From NCBI GenBank assembly GCA_029582265.1, contig CM055822.1, forward strand, positions 434,001-498,000: a DNA stretch of 64,000 bases. The letters are read 5' to 3'. The notes below the pieces were generated by a model. The model did not search any database and was not told the origin of the DNA. It saw only the letters and a program-made list of their open reading frames with translations. Positions 49,071-62,771 of this stretch are shown in pieces. The first letter of the stretch is position 1; each line of letters begins with the position of its first letter. This DNA is from Zoroaster sp. YZ-2022. Lineage: Eukaryota; Echinodermata; Asteroidea; Forcipulatida; Zoroasteridae. Both the position numbers and the translations under genes were made by a program.

Positions 49071-52000
49071 CTTTGATTACGAACGTCAAAATAAATCCGT
49101 ATTATGAGTGTAGAGGCCTTGGGCAGACAATTATTGCCCACCCCCTAATTTTTTTGGTTTCTACTTGCATTGTCCATCTTGGCTGTTTCATGTCAGTAAA
49201 AATGCTTTAGTCCAGACTGTAGCATGAAACAGCAGTGGTGGCACAACCTCAAGGTGTTATGCAACTTCCTGTGTACAGAGAACTGGTGAGTTGGCAGTCT
49301 TTGTTCCCCCAAGCCATTACCATGCTTGATGACTTTGGAGAAACATCGAAAGCAGTTTTGTGCAACAATTCACCAGTGTCTTTGTACCATTATTTTTACA
49401 GAGTCATCATTATTAATGTCCACCTTGGTGTAATACTCCTCATTATTACCCGGGTGCAACATGATGGTCATTGGAAATTCAGTAACAGGTTTAATTTCTT
49501 TGTGTCATCAATCTAAATGGTTGCTGTTCCAATAGAAATATTACTATTCTATTACGAGAGGAATGTAAATTTGTGTATTGCTCCGATCGATTATATTACA
49601 AACACATAGGTGTTCGGGTTTTGTCAGGGCAGTGATGATGACGTCAGAATGTTTTTTAAAGAAACTTTGCATTATTATTTTTTTTTCATATTAAAGAGTA
49701 CCCTGTAAAATATGATGTGGTTACCAACGATGATTTAAGTCCATTTCAATGATTTGAACTTAATCACATTATTTATTCTTGAAAACACAGTTCAAATGTG
49801 AAAAACAACTGTTCTGCTACATAAGGGTCAATTTTGGTAAGGCATTTCTTTGGCGAATTTTTACAACCCGTTTTCGTGTAGTTATATATAACAATAATGT
49901 ACGGTTTTGAAAATATTTTTTTAATATTAAATTTTGACTTCCGGTTTGGACAGAAAGTAAAGGTCAAAGGGGTCATGTTTTTGTAAATATTTTTGACAAT
50001 TAACAATCTGTACAATGGTGGAAACATTGTGAATTGTTGAGATATGATTTTTTTAATATTAAACTTTGACTTTCGGTTTGGACAGGAAGTAAAGGTCAAA
50101 GGGGTCATGTTTTTGTAAATATTTTTGACAAATAACAATCTGTACAATGGTGCAAAAACTGTGAATTTAACTGTTGTGGTTGTTGAGATATGATTTTTTT
50201 AAATATTTAAATTTGACTTCCGGATTGGACAGGAAGTAAAGGTCAAATTGGGGTCACCTTTTTGTAAATATTTTTTGACAATTAACAATCTATACAATGG
50301 TGCAAAAAATGTCAATTTACCTCTTGTGGTTGTTGAGATATGATTTTTTTAAATATTAAACTTTGACTACCGGTTTCGACAGGAAGCAAGGTCAAATTGG
50401 GGTTACCTTTGTGTAAATACTTTTTGACAATTAACAATCTATACAATGGTGCAAAAATGTCAATTTACCTCTTGTGGTTGTTGAGATATGATTTTTTTAA
50501 ATATTAAACTTTGACTTCCGGTTTGGACAGGAAGTAAGATTGGGGTCACGTCTGTGTAAAAAAATCACATAATTCAAGATCTATAACATGGTGCAAAGAT
50601 TGTGAAAATATCTTTTGTGGTCGATGAGATATTTTTGAAAATATTAACTTTGATTGAGTGTAATTCGATATCTGATGACCTCACTATGACGTCACAACTT
50701 AAGCTACAACTACATGTTAAGGTCCAACTATGTGTGAAGTTTTAAGGTTCTGCGAACTCCGCAACTATGTTTTTGTCTCTGGATATGTTTCACTGAGAAG
50801 ACTATCAATTTCATATGGATAGTCCAGAGGCTCATCGATTTATTCTCATCCCAATGGAAACCAACCTCTACACTATGTGAAAAGCCCACACTGGCAAGCA
50901 TCCATTTTGAAAAAAAAGGCATACGCTTGGAAGCAAATTAGGACCACTTTTTCTGAGCCTAGTGTATCTAAAACACTCGTGATATTTGACTAATTGTACA
51001 CAATCCCTCATATGTATGGACCTCAAATCTTTGTTTTTCCGAAATATTTTAGGGCATACAAATTATGATAATGAGCTCGACTCATGAATTTGGTCACTAT
51101 TGAATAGTGGGGTGCACCATATACGTTTGGTAATATCTCAGCTGGATTGGTTAAACTAACATTAATTTATACAATCGAATTAATCACACGCTGTTGTCTA
51201 TAAACCGTTTATGAATTTTTTCCGTATATTAAAATTCTCAATGAAGCTTCGGTTTAATTTGTTAAAACCTTTTTGAGGGCTCAAAGGTAGATCTTCATTA
51301 GACTGACATTAATACGAGTGGACATGTATGATTGAAAACTATTTCCTCTTTTTGACATGCACCCTCAGAAGAAGTCGTGCACCCCTAATTATGACCCTAG
51401 TTACTTCACTGATCACTGAGCGATAGTCGATATTTGACCCACATGATACTTTTATCGCAAACCAAACCAATAATATACCTTAAGTAAAACATTACGAAAC
51501 CTTGGTAAAAAAAGGTACCATAAGTTCAGGTTGTCCATTTACAGGTTATGACATAAAGGTTGTAGCACTACTCATTAGTGAGTTTTTGATACATTATTGA
51601 GAACAACTATATATCGCTTACAATTACTGTCATTCACCTTTAAACATGTATGTTACTTAAACTACGATACAAAAGTACCGAAAATATATAGAGGCTCGGG
51701 CTTAACGTATTGTTTCGCTTATATAATTAGGACCTTAAAACGAAAAATAATTCTGCAATCGCAAAATGTTTGTGTTCTGTTTTTTAACATAGGCCTATAC
51801 GGATACAAATTCCGTATTAGAAGCATTTATCAGAGTATTTCTAGAACCTATATGGATCATTACGGTTTGTGTAATAAGTAATAATACTACACCAATCCAC
51901 ATGGGCAGATCCTAACTTTAAAAAATCCTGTTTTGGGCTAAATGTTGTGGGTTTTTAAGAGATGGTACAATATTAATAAATGTTGTCAAAAGTGTATACT

Positions 52001-54106
52001 TACTAAATTTTAATCAAGATATACATTATTCTGTGAAACCTGTGAACATATTAGGCCTACTTAATGTCATCCACGAGAGAATGGTGGAAAATGCATTCGA
52101 ATTGTTTGTGTTATTGTTTTTATTGTTTTACTAACGTGGAATTTAGCAAAGAGTACTTTTTCCATAATTAAGATTTTACTCGTATGGATTTTACCATCGT
52201 TACTATGACACTATGTAAGTTTTATATTCAAATTGGATGGTTAATTTTAAATTACCAAACCTAACCTTAACCTTTAACTCATAAATAAATTGAATACTGA
52301 AATCGGAAATTGAACATTAAAGTTATTAACATTATAAATTATTTGATTATTATTGCATTCATTATTGCATTCAAATTGCGATCGAAGCTCCAGGCAGTTA
52401 TAATCTACTTTGGATAACAAATGCAAAATACAGAGATGAATTATGATGTCACAAGCCCAAAAGGGCGCCCTCGGTGAGGTCAAAAGGAGGACTTGTATTG
52501 GCTCATACATATGCACCGCACGTACACGGAAGTGGGTTCCCGTTGTTTGACAGCAACCATGTTGACAAAAGAAAGTTCTCTAAATTCCTTTTAAGAGAAA
52601 ATAAACTAATTCCTGTTGTAGCCTATTTAAACACATACAGAAAATAAATAATCCATACACTGTAATACACGTGAAGTGTTCTAAAACAGCTGACGTCCAT
52701 CAGAGCTTTGTAAATATTTGTTGAGTTGTAAGAAAAATGGTAGGCTAATCTGTAGTCAGGATAGGCTAACATATTTAGTTGTTATTTATTTATTTATGGG
52801 CCATCAAAAAATGGGGTGGGGGCTGTTGCGGATAATATGTATTAGTAATTTAGCAATGTGACGTCATAGGAGTGAGTTATTCTTTGGTCTAATGAGGGCG
52901 CTGTTGTGCGTCATTCGCCAGATATAGTTTGTAGACGCTATTCTATCAATCATCGTGACTAACTCCATTGATGTTTGTCCTTTTTTGAATTTGCCCAATG
53001 TTGTAAGTATAAAATAAACCATTTAAAATAAAGATTAGTTATTTAACTTAAGTTTGTATCAAGGATGGTAAATTATGATCGGTAATTATTGTAAAATTAA
53101 AATTTGATTGCAAAATTTACCTGATTATTTCTCCTGAGCATGAGGTTTAACAACGTGTAGTTGCTTATAGGATAATGCATGTATGCGTTACTACGGTATA
53201 CAACATGACTAGTTATGTTTTTGTCTGTGGATAGTGGAAGATGTAAGTTGAATAAGGTTACATTTGGAGATTTAATTTCATGTGTTGATGCTTGAAGCTG
53301 ATTGATGTTAAGACAAAGCAAAATTTAGGCAAAGAGAATTAATACACAGGGAACACAATTTTTTGATAAACAGTTGTTTTAATCAGTATTATGTTCATGT
53401 AACTAAATTTGAGATAATTAGTGAATTGTAAATGCTGATTTTTAGATGTTTATTGTTGTTTTTTGGTTCGTTTCTATTAAATCACAGATTGAACCATGCT
53501 GATTGCATTGGTGTCATAACAAAGGTCTTCATACGTCAATTATTTCGTCACCAATGGTGATTAGTTGTAAGAGATGAAATACGTCACAGGGGCATTTGAT
53601 ACACTTAACCCCACTCTAAAAAGAGGGACATATTCCCCGACACCCACCCCACGATTACAGAAATAGACATGACCAATCTTAGCATGGTGGGAAGCGAGTG
53701 CGAGTTGCGCATCTGCAAATGCATTTACCGTTTTAGGGACCCATGCATGTATCATGAGGTACCAGTAAATGAAATCTGTAAATTTAGATAAAAAGGTGTT
53801 ACATAAAAAAAAACGTGTATGCAGTGAATTAATGAAAGCAGGTTTGTCATTTGTCTTTGCGGCGATTTTTCTTTCATTGTTGGGGTAATGTCAGTCGGCA
53901 AATTGGCTTCCACACACCAAAGAAAACACCTTTGCTACGCCCCTACCTACGCCCTTTTCATGAAGGAGTGGCTCAATCAATAATCTGCTAACAGACGAAA
54001 ATAGTCTGTACACGTATTGAAACGATGTGCACAATTGGCGTCGCTATTTATTTGCGAATGGAAACGGTGGGAGCGTTGGTGGCGCACTTTAAACCTTTAT
54101 TCTAAC
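49071..54106. repeat. Large duplication, copy 1 (5,036 bp)
   Basis: Starts CTTTGATTACGAACGTC and ends CTTTATTCTAAC immediately before the N run. Near-identical to 54607-59618 throughout, with small indels and scattered substitutions (for example GGCACAACC versus GGCTAACC near 49247). No coding gene is recognised inside. Open frames at 49235-49516, 51597-51881 and 53097-53321 recur in copy 2 but show no motif. Confidence 0.93.
49900..50660. repeat. ~150-bp degenerate tandem array within copy 1
   Basis: Five or so units, each with GACTTCCGGTTTGGACAGGA, GTAAAGGTCAAA, then TTTGACAATTAACAATCT and TGTTGAGATATGATTTTTTT. The unit is an inverted relative of the 26.3-28.3 kb repeat family (same TTCCGG...AGGAAG module and TTCGATATCTGATGACNTCA stretch). 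Repeated at about 55435-56195 in copy 2. Confidence 0.8.
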
Positions 54107-54606
54107 NNNNNNNNNNNNNNNNNNNNNNNNNNNNNNNNNNNNNNNNNNNNNNNNNNNNNNNNNNNNNNNNNNNNNNNNNNNNNNNNNNNNNNNNNNNNNN
54201 NNNNNNNNNNNNNNNNNNNNNNNNNNNNNNNNNNNNNNNNNNNNNNNNNNNNNNNNNNNNNNNNNNNNNNNNNNNNNNNNNNNNNNNNNNNNNNNNNNNN
54301 NNNNNNNNNNNNNNNNNNNNNNNNNNNNNNNNNNNNNNNNNNNNNNNNNNNNNNNNNNNNNNNNNNNNNNNNNNNNNNNNNNNNNNNNNNNNNNNNNNNN
54401 NNNNNNNNNNNNNNNNNNNNNNNNNNNNNNNNNNNNNNNNNNNNNNNNNNNNNNNNNNNNNNNNNNNNNNNNNNNNNNNNNNNNNNNNNNNNNNNNNNNN
54501 NNNNNNNNNNNNNNNNNNNNNNNNNNNNNNNNNNNNNNNNNNNNNNNNNNNNNNNNNNNNNNNNNNNNNNNNNNNNNNNNNNNNNNNNNNNNNNNNNNNN
54601 NNNNNN
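54107..54606. other. Assembly gap, 500 N
   Basis: Exactly 500 N, a conventional placeholder length. It sits precisely between the two near-identical 5-kb copies. Confidence 0.99.
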
Positions 54607-57600
54607 CTTTGATTACGAACGTCAAAATAAATCCGTATTATGAGTGTAGAGGCCTTGGGCAGACAATTATTGCCCACCCCCTAATTTTTTTGGTTTCTAC
54701 TTGCATTGTCCATCTTGGCTGTTTCATGTCAGTAAAAATGCTTTAGTCCAGACTGTAGCATGAAACAGCAGTGGTGGCTAACCTCAAGGTGTTATGCAAC
54801 TTCCTGTGTACAGAGAACTGGTGAGTTGGCAGTCTTTGTTCCCCCAAGCCATTACCATGCTTGATGACTTTGGAGAAACATCGAAAGCAGTTTTGTGCAA
54901 CAATTCACCAGTGTCTTTGTACCATTATTTTTACAGAGTCATCATTATTAATGTCCACCTTGGTGTAATACTCCTCATTATTACCCGGGTGCAACATGAT
55001 GGTCATTGGAAATTCAGTAACAGGTTTAATTTCTTTGTGTCATCAATCTAAATGGTTGCTGTTCCAATAGAAATATTACTATTCTATTACGAGAGGAATG
55101 TAAATTTGTGTATTGCTCCGATCGATTATATTACAAACACATAGGTGTTCGGGTTTGTCAGGGCAGTGATGATGACGTCAGAATGTTTTAAGAAACTTTG
55201 CATTATTATTTTTGTTTCATATTAAAGAGTACCCTGTAAAATATGATGTGGTTACCAACGATGATTTAAGTCCATTTCAATGATTTGAACTTAATCACAT
55301 TATTTATTCTTGAAAACACAGTTCAAATGTGAAAAACAACTGTTCTGCTACATAAGGTCAATTTTGGTAAGGCATTTCTTTGGCGAATTTTTACAACCCG
55401 TTTTCGTGTAGTTATATATAACAATAATGTACGGTTTTGAAAATATTTTTTTAATATTAAATTTTGACTTCCGGTTTGGACAGAAAGTAAAGGTCAAAGG
55501 GGTCATGTTTTTGTAAATATTTTTGACAATTAACAATCTGTACAATGGTGGAAACATTGTGAATTGTTGAGATATGATTTTTTTAATATTAAACTTTGAC
55601 TTTCGGTTTGGACAGGAAGTAAAGGTCAAAGGGGTCATGTTTTTGTAAATATTTTTGACAAATAACAATCTGTACAATGGTGCAAAAACTGTGAATTTAA
55701 CTGTTGTGGTTGTTGAGATATGATTTTTTTAAATATTTAAATTTGACTTCCGGATTGGACAGGAAGTAAAGGTCAAATTGGGGTCACCTTTTTGTAAATA
55801 TTTTTTGACAATTAACAATCTATACAATGGTACAAAAAATGTCAATTTACCTCTTGTGGTTGTTGAGATATGATTATTTTAAATATTAAACTTTGACTAC
55901 CGGTTTCGACAGGAAGCAAGGTCAAATTGGGGTTACCTTTGTGTAAATACTTTTTGACAATTAACAATCTATACAATGGTGCAAAAATGTCAATTTACCT
56001 CTTGTGGTTGTTGAGATATGATTTTTTTAAATATTAAACTTTGACTTCCGGTTTGGACAGGAAGTAAGATTGGGGTCACGTCTGTGTAAAAAAATCACAT
56101 AATTCAAGATCTATAACATGGTGCAAAGATTGTGAAAATATCTTTTGTGGTCGATGAGATATTTTTGAAAATATTAACTTTGATTGAGTGTAATTCGATA
56201 TCTGATGACCTCACTATGACGTCACAACTTAAGCTACAACTACATGTTAAGGTCCAACTATGTGTGAAGTTTTGGTTCTGCGAACTCCGCAACTATGTTT
56301 TTTGTCTCTGGATATGTTTCACTGAGAAGACTATCAATTTCATATGGATAGTCAGAGGCTCATCGATTTATTCTCATCCCAATGGAAACCAACCTCTACA
56401 CTATGTGAAAAGCCCACACTGGCAAGCATCCATTTTGAAAAAAGGCATACGCTTGGGAAGCAAATTAGGACCACTTTTCTGAGCCTAGTGTATCTAAAAC
56501 ACTCGTGATATTTGACTAATTGTACACAATCCTCATATGTATGGACCTCAAATCTTTGTTTTTCCGAAATATTTTAGGGCATACAAATTATGATAATGAG
56601 CTCGACTCATGAATTTGGTCACTATTGAATAGTGGGGTGCACCATATACGTTTGGTAATATCTCAGCTGGATTGGTTAAACTAACATTAATTTATACAAT
56701 CGAATTAATCACACGCTGTTGTCTATAAACCGTTTATGAATTTTTTCCGTATATTAAAATTCTCAATGAAGCTTCGGTTTAATTTGTTAAAACTTTTTTG
56801 AGGGCTCAAAGGTAGATCTTCATTAGACTGACATTAATACGAGTGGACATGTATGATTGAAAACTATTTCCTCTTTTTGACATGCACTCTCAGAAGAAGT
56901 CGTGCACCCCTAATTATGACCCTAGTTACTTCACTGATCACTGAGCGATAGTCGATATTTGACCCACATGATACTTTTATCGCAAACCAAACCAATAATA
57001 TACCTTAAGTAAAACATTACGAAACCTTGGTAAAAAAAGGTACCATAAGTTCAGGTTGTCCATTTACAGGTTATGACATAAAGGTTGTAGCTTTTCTCAT
57101 TAGTGAGTTTTTGATACATTATTGAGAACAACTATATATCGCTTACAATTACTGTCATTCACCTTTAAACATGTATGTTACTTAAACTACGATACAAAAG
57201 TACCGAAAATATATAGAGGCTCGGGCTTAACGTATTGTTTCGCTTATATAATTAGGACCTTAAAACGAAAAATAATTCTGCAATCGCAAAATGTTTGTGT
57301 TCTGTTTTTTAACATAGGCCTATACGGTTACAAATTCCGTATTAGAAGCATTTATCAGAGTATTTCTAGAACCTATATGGATCATTACGGTTTGTGTAAT
57401 AAGTAATAATACTACACCAATCCACATGGGCAGATCCTAACTTTAAAAATCCTGTTTTGGGCTAAATGTTGTGGGTTTTTTAGAGATGGTACAATATTAA
57501 TAAATGTTGTCAAAAGTGTATACTTACTAAATTTTAATCAAGATATACATTATTCTGTGAAACCTGTGAACATATTAGGCCTACTTAATGTCATCCACGA

Positions 57601-59618
57601 GAGAATGGTGGAAAATGCATTCGAATTGTTTGTGTTATTGTTTTTATTGTTTTACTAACGTGTAATTTAGCAAAAGAGTACTTTTCCATAATTAAGATTT
57701 TACTCGTATGGATTTTACCATCGTTACTATGACACTATGTAAGTTTTATATTCCAAATTGGATGGTTAATTTTAAATTACCAAACCTAACCTTAACCTTT
57801 AACTCATAAATAAATTGAATACTGAAATCGGAAATTGAACATTAAAGTTATTAACATTATAAATTATTTGATTATTATTGCATTCATTATTGCATTCAAA
57901 TTGCGATCGAAGCTCCAGGCAGTTATAATCTACTTTGGATAACAAATGCAAAATACAGAGATGAATTATGATGTCACAAGCCCAGGCGCCCTCGGTGAGG
58001 TCAAAAGGAGGACTTGTATTGGCTCATACATATGCACCGCACGTACACGGAAGTGGGTTCCCGTTGTTTGACAGCAACCATGTTGACAAAAGAAAGTTCT
58101 CTAAATTCCTTTTAAGAGAAAATAAACTAATTCCTGTTGTAGCCTATTTAAACACATACAGAAAATAAATAATCCATACACTGTAATACACGTGAAGTGT
58201 TCTAAAACAGCTGACGTCCATCAGAGCTTTGTAAATATTTGTTGAGTTGTAAGAAAATGGTAGGCTAATCTGTAGTCAGGATAGGCTAACATATTTAGTT
58301 GTTATTGTTGTTATGGGCCATCAAAAAATGGGGTGGGGGCTGTTGCGGATAATATGTATTAGTAATTTAGCAATGTGACGTCATAGGCCGAGTTATTTTT
58401 TGGTCTAATGAGGGCGCTGTTGTGCGTCATTCGCCAGATATAGTTTGTAGACACTATTCTATCAATCGTCGTGACTAACTCCATTGATTTTTGTCCTTTT
58501 TTGAATTTGCCCAATGTTGTAAGTATAAAATAAACCATTTAAAATAAAGATTAGTTATTTAACTTAAGTTTGTATCAAGGATGGTAAATTATGATCGGTA
58601 ATTATTGTAAAATTAAAATTTGATTGCAAAATTTACCTGATTATTTCTCCTGAGCATGAGGTTTAACAACGTGTAGTTGCTTATAGGATAATGCATGTAT
58701 GCGTTACTACGGTATACAACATGACTAGTTATGTTTTTGTCTGTGGATAGTGGAAGATGTAAGTTGAATAAGGTTACATTTGGAGATTTAATTTCATGTG
58801 TTGATGCTTGAAGCTGATTGATGTTAAGACAAAGCAAAATTTAGGCAAAGAGAATTAATAGACAGGGAACACAATTTTTTGATAAACAGTTGTTTTAATC
58901 AGTATTATGTTCATGTAACTAAATTTGAGATAATTAGTGAATTGTAAATGCTGATTTTTAGATGTTTATTGTTGTTTTTTGGTTCGTTTCTATTAAATCA
59001 CAGATTGAACCATGCTGATTGCATTGGTGTCATAACAAAAGGTCTTCATACGTCAATTATTTCGTCACCAATGGTGATTAGTTGAAGAGATAAAATACGT
59101 CACAGGGCATTTGATACACTTAACCCCACTCTAAAAGAGGACATATTCCCCGACACCCACCCACGATTACAGAAATAGACATGACCAATCTTAGCATGGT
59201 GGGAAGCGAGTGCGAGTTGCGCATCTGCAAATGCATTTACCGTTTTAGGGACCCATGCATGTATCATGAGGTACCAGTAAATGAAATCTGTAAATTTAGA
59301 TAAAAAGGTGTTACATAAAAAAAAACGTGTATGCAGTGAATTAATGAAAGCAGGTTTGTCATTTGTCTTTGCGGCGATTTTTCTTTCATTGTTGGGGTAA
59401 TGTCAGTCGGCAAATTGGCTTCCACACACCAAAGAAAACACCTTTGCTACGCCCCTACCTACGCCCTTTTCATGAAGGAGTGGCTCAATCAATAATCTGC
59501 TAACAGACGAAAATAGTCTGTACACGTATTGAAACGATGTGCACAATTGGCGTCGCTATTTATTTGCGAATGGAAACGGTGGGAGCGTTGGTGGCGCACT
59601 TTAAACCTTTATTCTAAC
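54607..59618. repeat. Large duplication, copy 2 (5,012 bp)
   Basis: Starts and ends with the same bases as copy 1. After 59618 the sequence continues into unique DNA leading to the F5/8C exon paralogue. Contains the same non-coding repeats as copy 1. Confidence 0.93.
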
Positions 59619-59828
59619 CCTGCTTACGTCATTCATCCCGAAAAACTATTGGATATAGAGGGCGTTGATCAATACTCCTGTTGTCCATGCAATCTTTTGT
59701 CAGAAATTAAAATAAATTTTCAGTAATTCAACAGGTCCAAACAAACATGACACTGCTATTTTAATTTACACAATAATGAATGATATTTTTCATAATTTGG
59801 CTACATGTTAAATGTTATGGCTGCATTT

Positions 59829-59969
59829 TTAGTTATAACAACCTATCATTTCAAAACGCATGCTGCAGTGGCTGTTCCAATTCGTAGGATGAATGCGGAT
59901 AGCTCTTGTGTACAGTATTTCCCTGAATCTTGTGGTCACCTGAGTGTCTCTGTCAGCGTTACCAATGAA
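59829..59969 (-). CDS. Paralogous last exon of an F5/8C-domain gene
   Basis: 141 bp, same length and phase as 14898-15038, with acceptor CACCACAG (AG at 59970-59971) and a TAA end. It encodes FIGNADRDTQV, TRAIRIHPTNW and MRFEMIGC; 37 of 46 residues match the first copy, and the differences are mostly conservative, so it was probably under selection. Upstream on the minus strand a (TA) run and the 3' LTR of a Ty3/Gypsy element start within 30 bp, so the rest of the gene, if it exists, lies beyond the element and outside the window. It could be a working paralogue read across an LTR-containing intron, or an orphaned exon. Confidence 0.78.
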   Translation of the reverse strand, partial: FIGNADRDTQVTTRFREILYTRAIRIHPTNWNSHCSMRFEMIGCYN

Positions 59970-59999
59970 CTGTGGTGAATACATATATATATATATATA

Positions 60000-60311
60000 T
60001 GTAGCGAACGGCCTATGGGTACTTTTCTCCTATTCGTTGCAACCGCCAACAAAAGGAAACATGAGACTGGATTTACAGAAGGAAAACTGCTTTAATTATA
60101 ACTTCGGTCCTTACTGTCTGAAACTTTCAACATAACTGTTCAAAACAACAAAGAAATCGCTTGGGTCGCAGCCAGCATTTTTCCCGCTGGCGCGAAGTGA
60201 ACAAAGAACAGTCTATATATAGTCCCTGGTCGTTTCCGGTCCAATCTCCGGAGCAAATAGTTCTCACACCGGCGGTTGCAACCGGCGGTTTCCAAAGTGT
60301 CCATTACATCA
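60000..60311 (-). repeat. 3' LTR of a Ty3/Gypsy element
   Basis: On the minus strand it begins TGATGTAATGG right after a polypurine tract and ends CCGTTCGCTACA, so it has TG...CA ends and is ~312 bp. TATATATA at 60214-60221 is a possible promoter element. The partner 5' LTR would lie beyond 64000. Confidence 0.8.
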
Positions 60312-60322
60312 CCCCCTCCTTA
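60312..60322 (-). other. Polypurine tract
   Basis: AAGGAGGGGG directly abutting the LTR on the minus strand, overlapping the last stop codon of the element's coding region. In this family it primes plus-strand DNA synthesis. Confidence 0.75.
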
Positions 60323-60920
60323 GATTGAGCCTATTCTCCTGGATAGGCGCTCAAAGCGAAAACAGAAAAACAACACGTCACCGGGTTCCCTTACACCAGT
60401 AGACTCCGTCCACCGAATGGTGCGAACTCCAGTGGTGGTATCATCCACCGTCTCAGTCATGGCCGTAACAAACTCTTCCCGCATGAGGACAGCCTCTGTC
60501 TGTGCACCATTCTCCGCACTGTCGACTTTCAAGAACTCCGTCGGGGGAGGGCACTCCACGAGCCCCACAGTCTGGATGGTCCTGGCTGAGTACCACCGCT
60601 CGTTCATATAAATTCTCGCAGCCGAACCCCCTTCATCCCGTGATACAATCCTCCTGACGCTACTCACGTCAGCAGCGGAAGCGGTGGTCGCCTCCGCGAT
60701 AAAAGTGGTCGGGGTAGCCGTCGGACGACGCGTGTTCCCTGCATGGGACAATTGTTCATGTCGTGTAAGATAGTCCGACCGTTTGTACTGATGATCACAC
60801 AATTTACATCGGTAGATCTTCCATACTTGCGGCCACAGACCCTGCAATCATAGGTAGCTTTCAAGTTGTCATCCATGTCGGGAGAGTTGCAATAACGTGC
60901 GTGTTCGTTCAAATGGCGAA
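60320..60920 (-). pseudogene. 3' coding part of the Ty3/Gypsy element with C2H2-type zinc finger
   Basis: After the integrase and linker the element encodes DFRHLNEHARYC and YDCRVCGRKYGR, and in a shifted frame YRCKLCDHQYKRSDYLTRHE followed by QLSH. This is a good C2H2 finger (C-x2-C-x12-H-x4-H). An acidic/Thr-rich tail ends at a TAA next to the polypurine tract. The frame change falls near 60800-60850. A zinc finger in this position is not part of the basic Ty3/Gypsy set. It may bind element DNA or RNA or help target integration (inference). Confidence 0.68.
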
Positions 60921-61223
60921 AATCTGAGGTAGTGCTACATGCAAGCCCGCCCTCTGCTGGCCATCTATCATGCGGTCCGTTCTCACTAGAAGCAAAAACT
61001 TGTTGCAAATACCGCTGTGGCTTTCTCACAGCCCTGCCACGACGTGTGCACGGTATACCGACGGATGGGTCTCCTGCATTCGCGGATAAGGGGCGGTCGA
61101 TACCGACGGTAGTGCTGCTTGTCCCAGCTAGATGGCTGCCTACTGCCGCGTCGGGATCTCCTACACCAGTAGTGGGACCATCCATACCTGCAGTTTGGAT
61201 GGGCCCCGGTTGAGTTGGACTAT

Positions 61224-61392
61224 CTGTACCGACGGCGAGGTTGCCTATACCGGGGGTGGGGCTGCCTATACCAGAGGTGGGGCTGCCCATACTGGCGGTT
61301 GGGCTGCCCAAACCGGCGGTGGGGCTACCTATATCAGAGGTAGGGCTGCCCAAACCGGCGGTGGGGCTACCTATACCAGCGGTAGGGCTGCC
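61224..61392 (-). repeat. 21-bp minisatellite in the integrase C-terminal linker
   Basis: About 8 units of CTATACCAGCGGTAGGGCTGC type, coding GSPTAGL-like heptads. In frame with pol. Confidence 0.88.
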
Positions 61393-62771
61393 AATAACGA
61401 TGTTGGGGCTCTGTGCTGTGCTGGTTGCGTCTTTCTGTGTATTTACAGTTGCCTGCTGAAGCCCACGAAACCCACAATCTTCGCTGGATCTTCCATAACA
61501 AAGTTTCAGTCTGTCTGCATGTATAACTTGGGGAGTAGATCGGGGGGTCTTCTGTATTTTGTACAAAACATCCGACAGTTTGTCGACCACCACGAAAGGT
61601 CCACACCAGCTCCTGGTTAGTTTGGGGCATTTCCCTTTCTTTCTTATATTGTACTGGAGCCAAACCACTGATCCCTTGTCGTACAGCCGTCTCTCAACGT
61701 TTCTGTCATAGTGCCTTTTATGTGCCGTCATCATCGTGCTGGTGTTTTCCCTGGCAATCTCATGAGCAGTCGCTAGTTTATCTTGAAGATTCTGTGCGTA
61801 TGCAGTGGTGGCTGTAGGCACATTTACCGGGATCGGCTCGACGAGCAGATCCACTGGCATGCGAACTTCCCGGCCCAACATCATGGCGTTTGGTGTCTCC
61901 TTTGTGGTTTCGTGTTCCGACGATCTATATGCCATTGCCAACAGGGCCAAATGTTCATCCCAATCGGTTTGAGACTTGTCCACCCATACCCGTAGCATGG
62001 CTTCAATGGTTCTGTTGAAACGTTCAATCATCCCGTCGGATCTATAGGGTGGTAGGGCGATTCGAATTCCCTCCCTTGATCGGAATGAAGTTCAAAGGGG
62101 ACGCCAAATCTTGCCACGAATTCTTCTACGAGTTTAGTGGCCACAGTAGGGGCTTAATGATCAGGAATCGCATAGCACTCTGTCCACCGGGTGAAGTAAT
62201 CACCAACCACCATCACAAATTTGTTTCCACGGTTCGTGACCGGAAGAGGCCCCATTATATCAACAGCAATCCTTTCCATTGCTGCTCCAACCTGGTAATG
62301 AACCATCTTTGCCCTCTTGGCTCTCGCTTGGGGCTTGCATCTCTGGCACTCCTGGCAGTTCTGCACCCACCGGCGTGCCGACGTGCGCATTGATGGCCAG
62401 TAAAAGTTGCTTCGGCACAACTTTGAGAACGTTTTGGCTACACCCAGATGGCCGGCAGTTTTCTGATCATGGAAGTGCTTCATATCAGTCGGTCTAGTCG
62501 GTTCCCAGCGGATATACAATATCCCATGTTCAATCACCAACTGTCCATAACGGGCCCACCAGAATTTCATCTCCGAACTTTTACTTGACACTTCTTCCCA
62601 CAGTGGTCTTTGCTGTTGTTCTGCCCATTTTAACACCTCTCTTAAATCGTTGTCCTCCCGTTGGTAGCGTGCAATATTGTCACAGTTCAGATCAGGTTCC
62701 AGGTTGGGAGTCGATTCCCGTACCGGACGCACAAGCAACTGTAATGCAGGCACTTCAACCGGCAATGCAGC

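Noticed and set aside
49235..49516. 93-codon open frame conserved in both 5-kb copies (also 54794-55051)
   Set aside because: Conservation only reflects the recent duplication; no motif, splice context or diverged homologue supports it.
51597..51881. 94-codon open frame repeated at 57122-57406
   Set aside because: Same reason; AT-rich sequence with no recognisable domain.
54017..54677. Long open frames crossing the N run
   Set aside because: Composed of unknown residues across the assembly gap.
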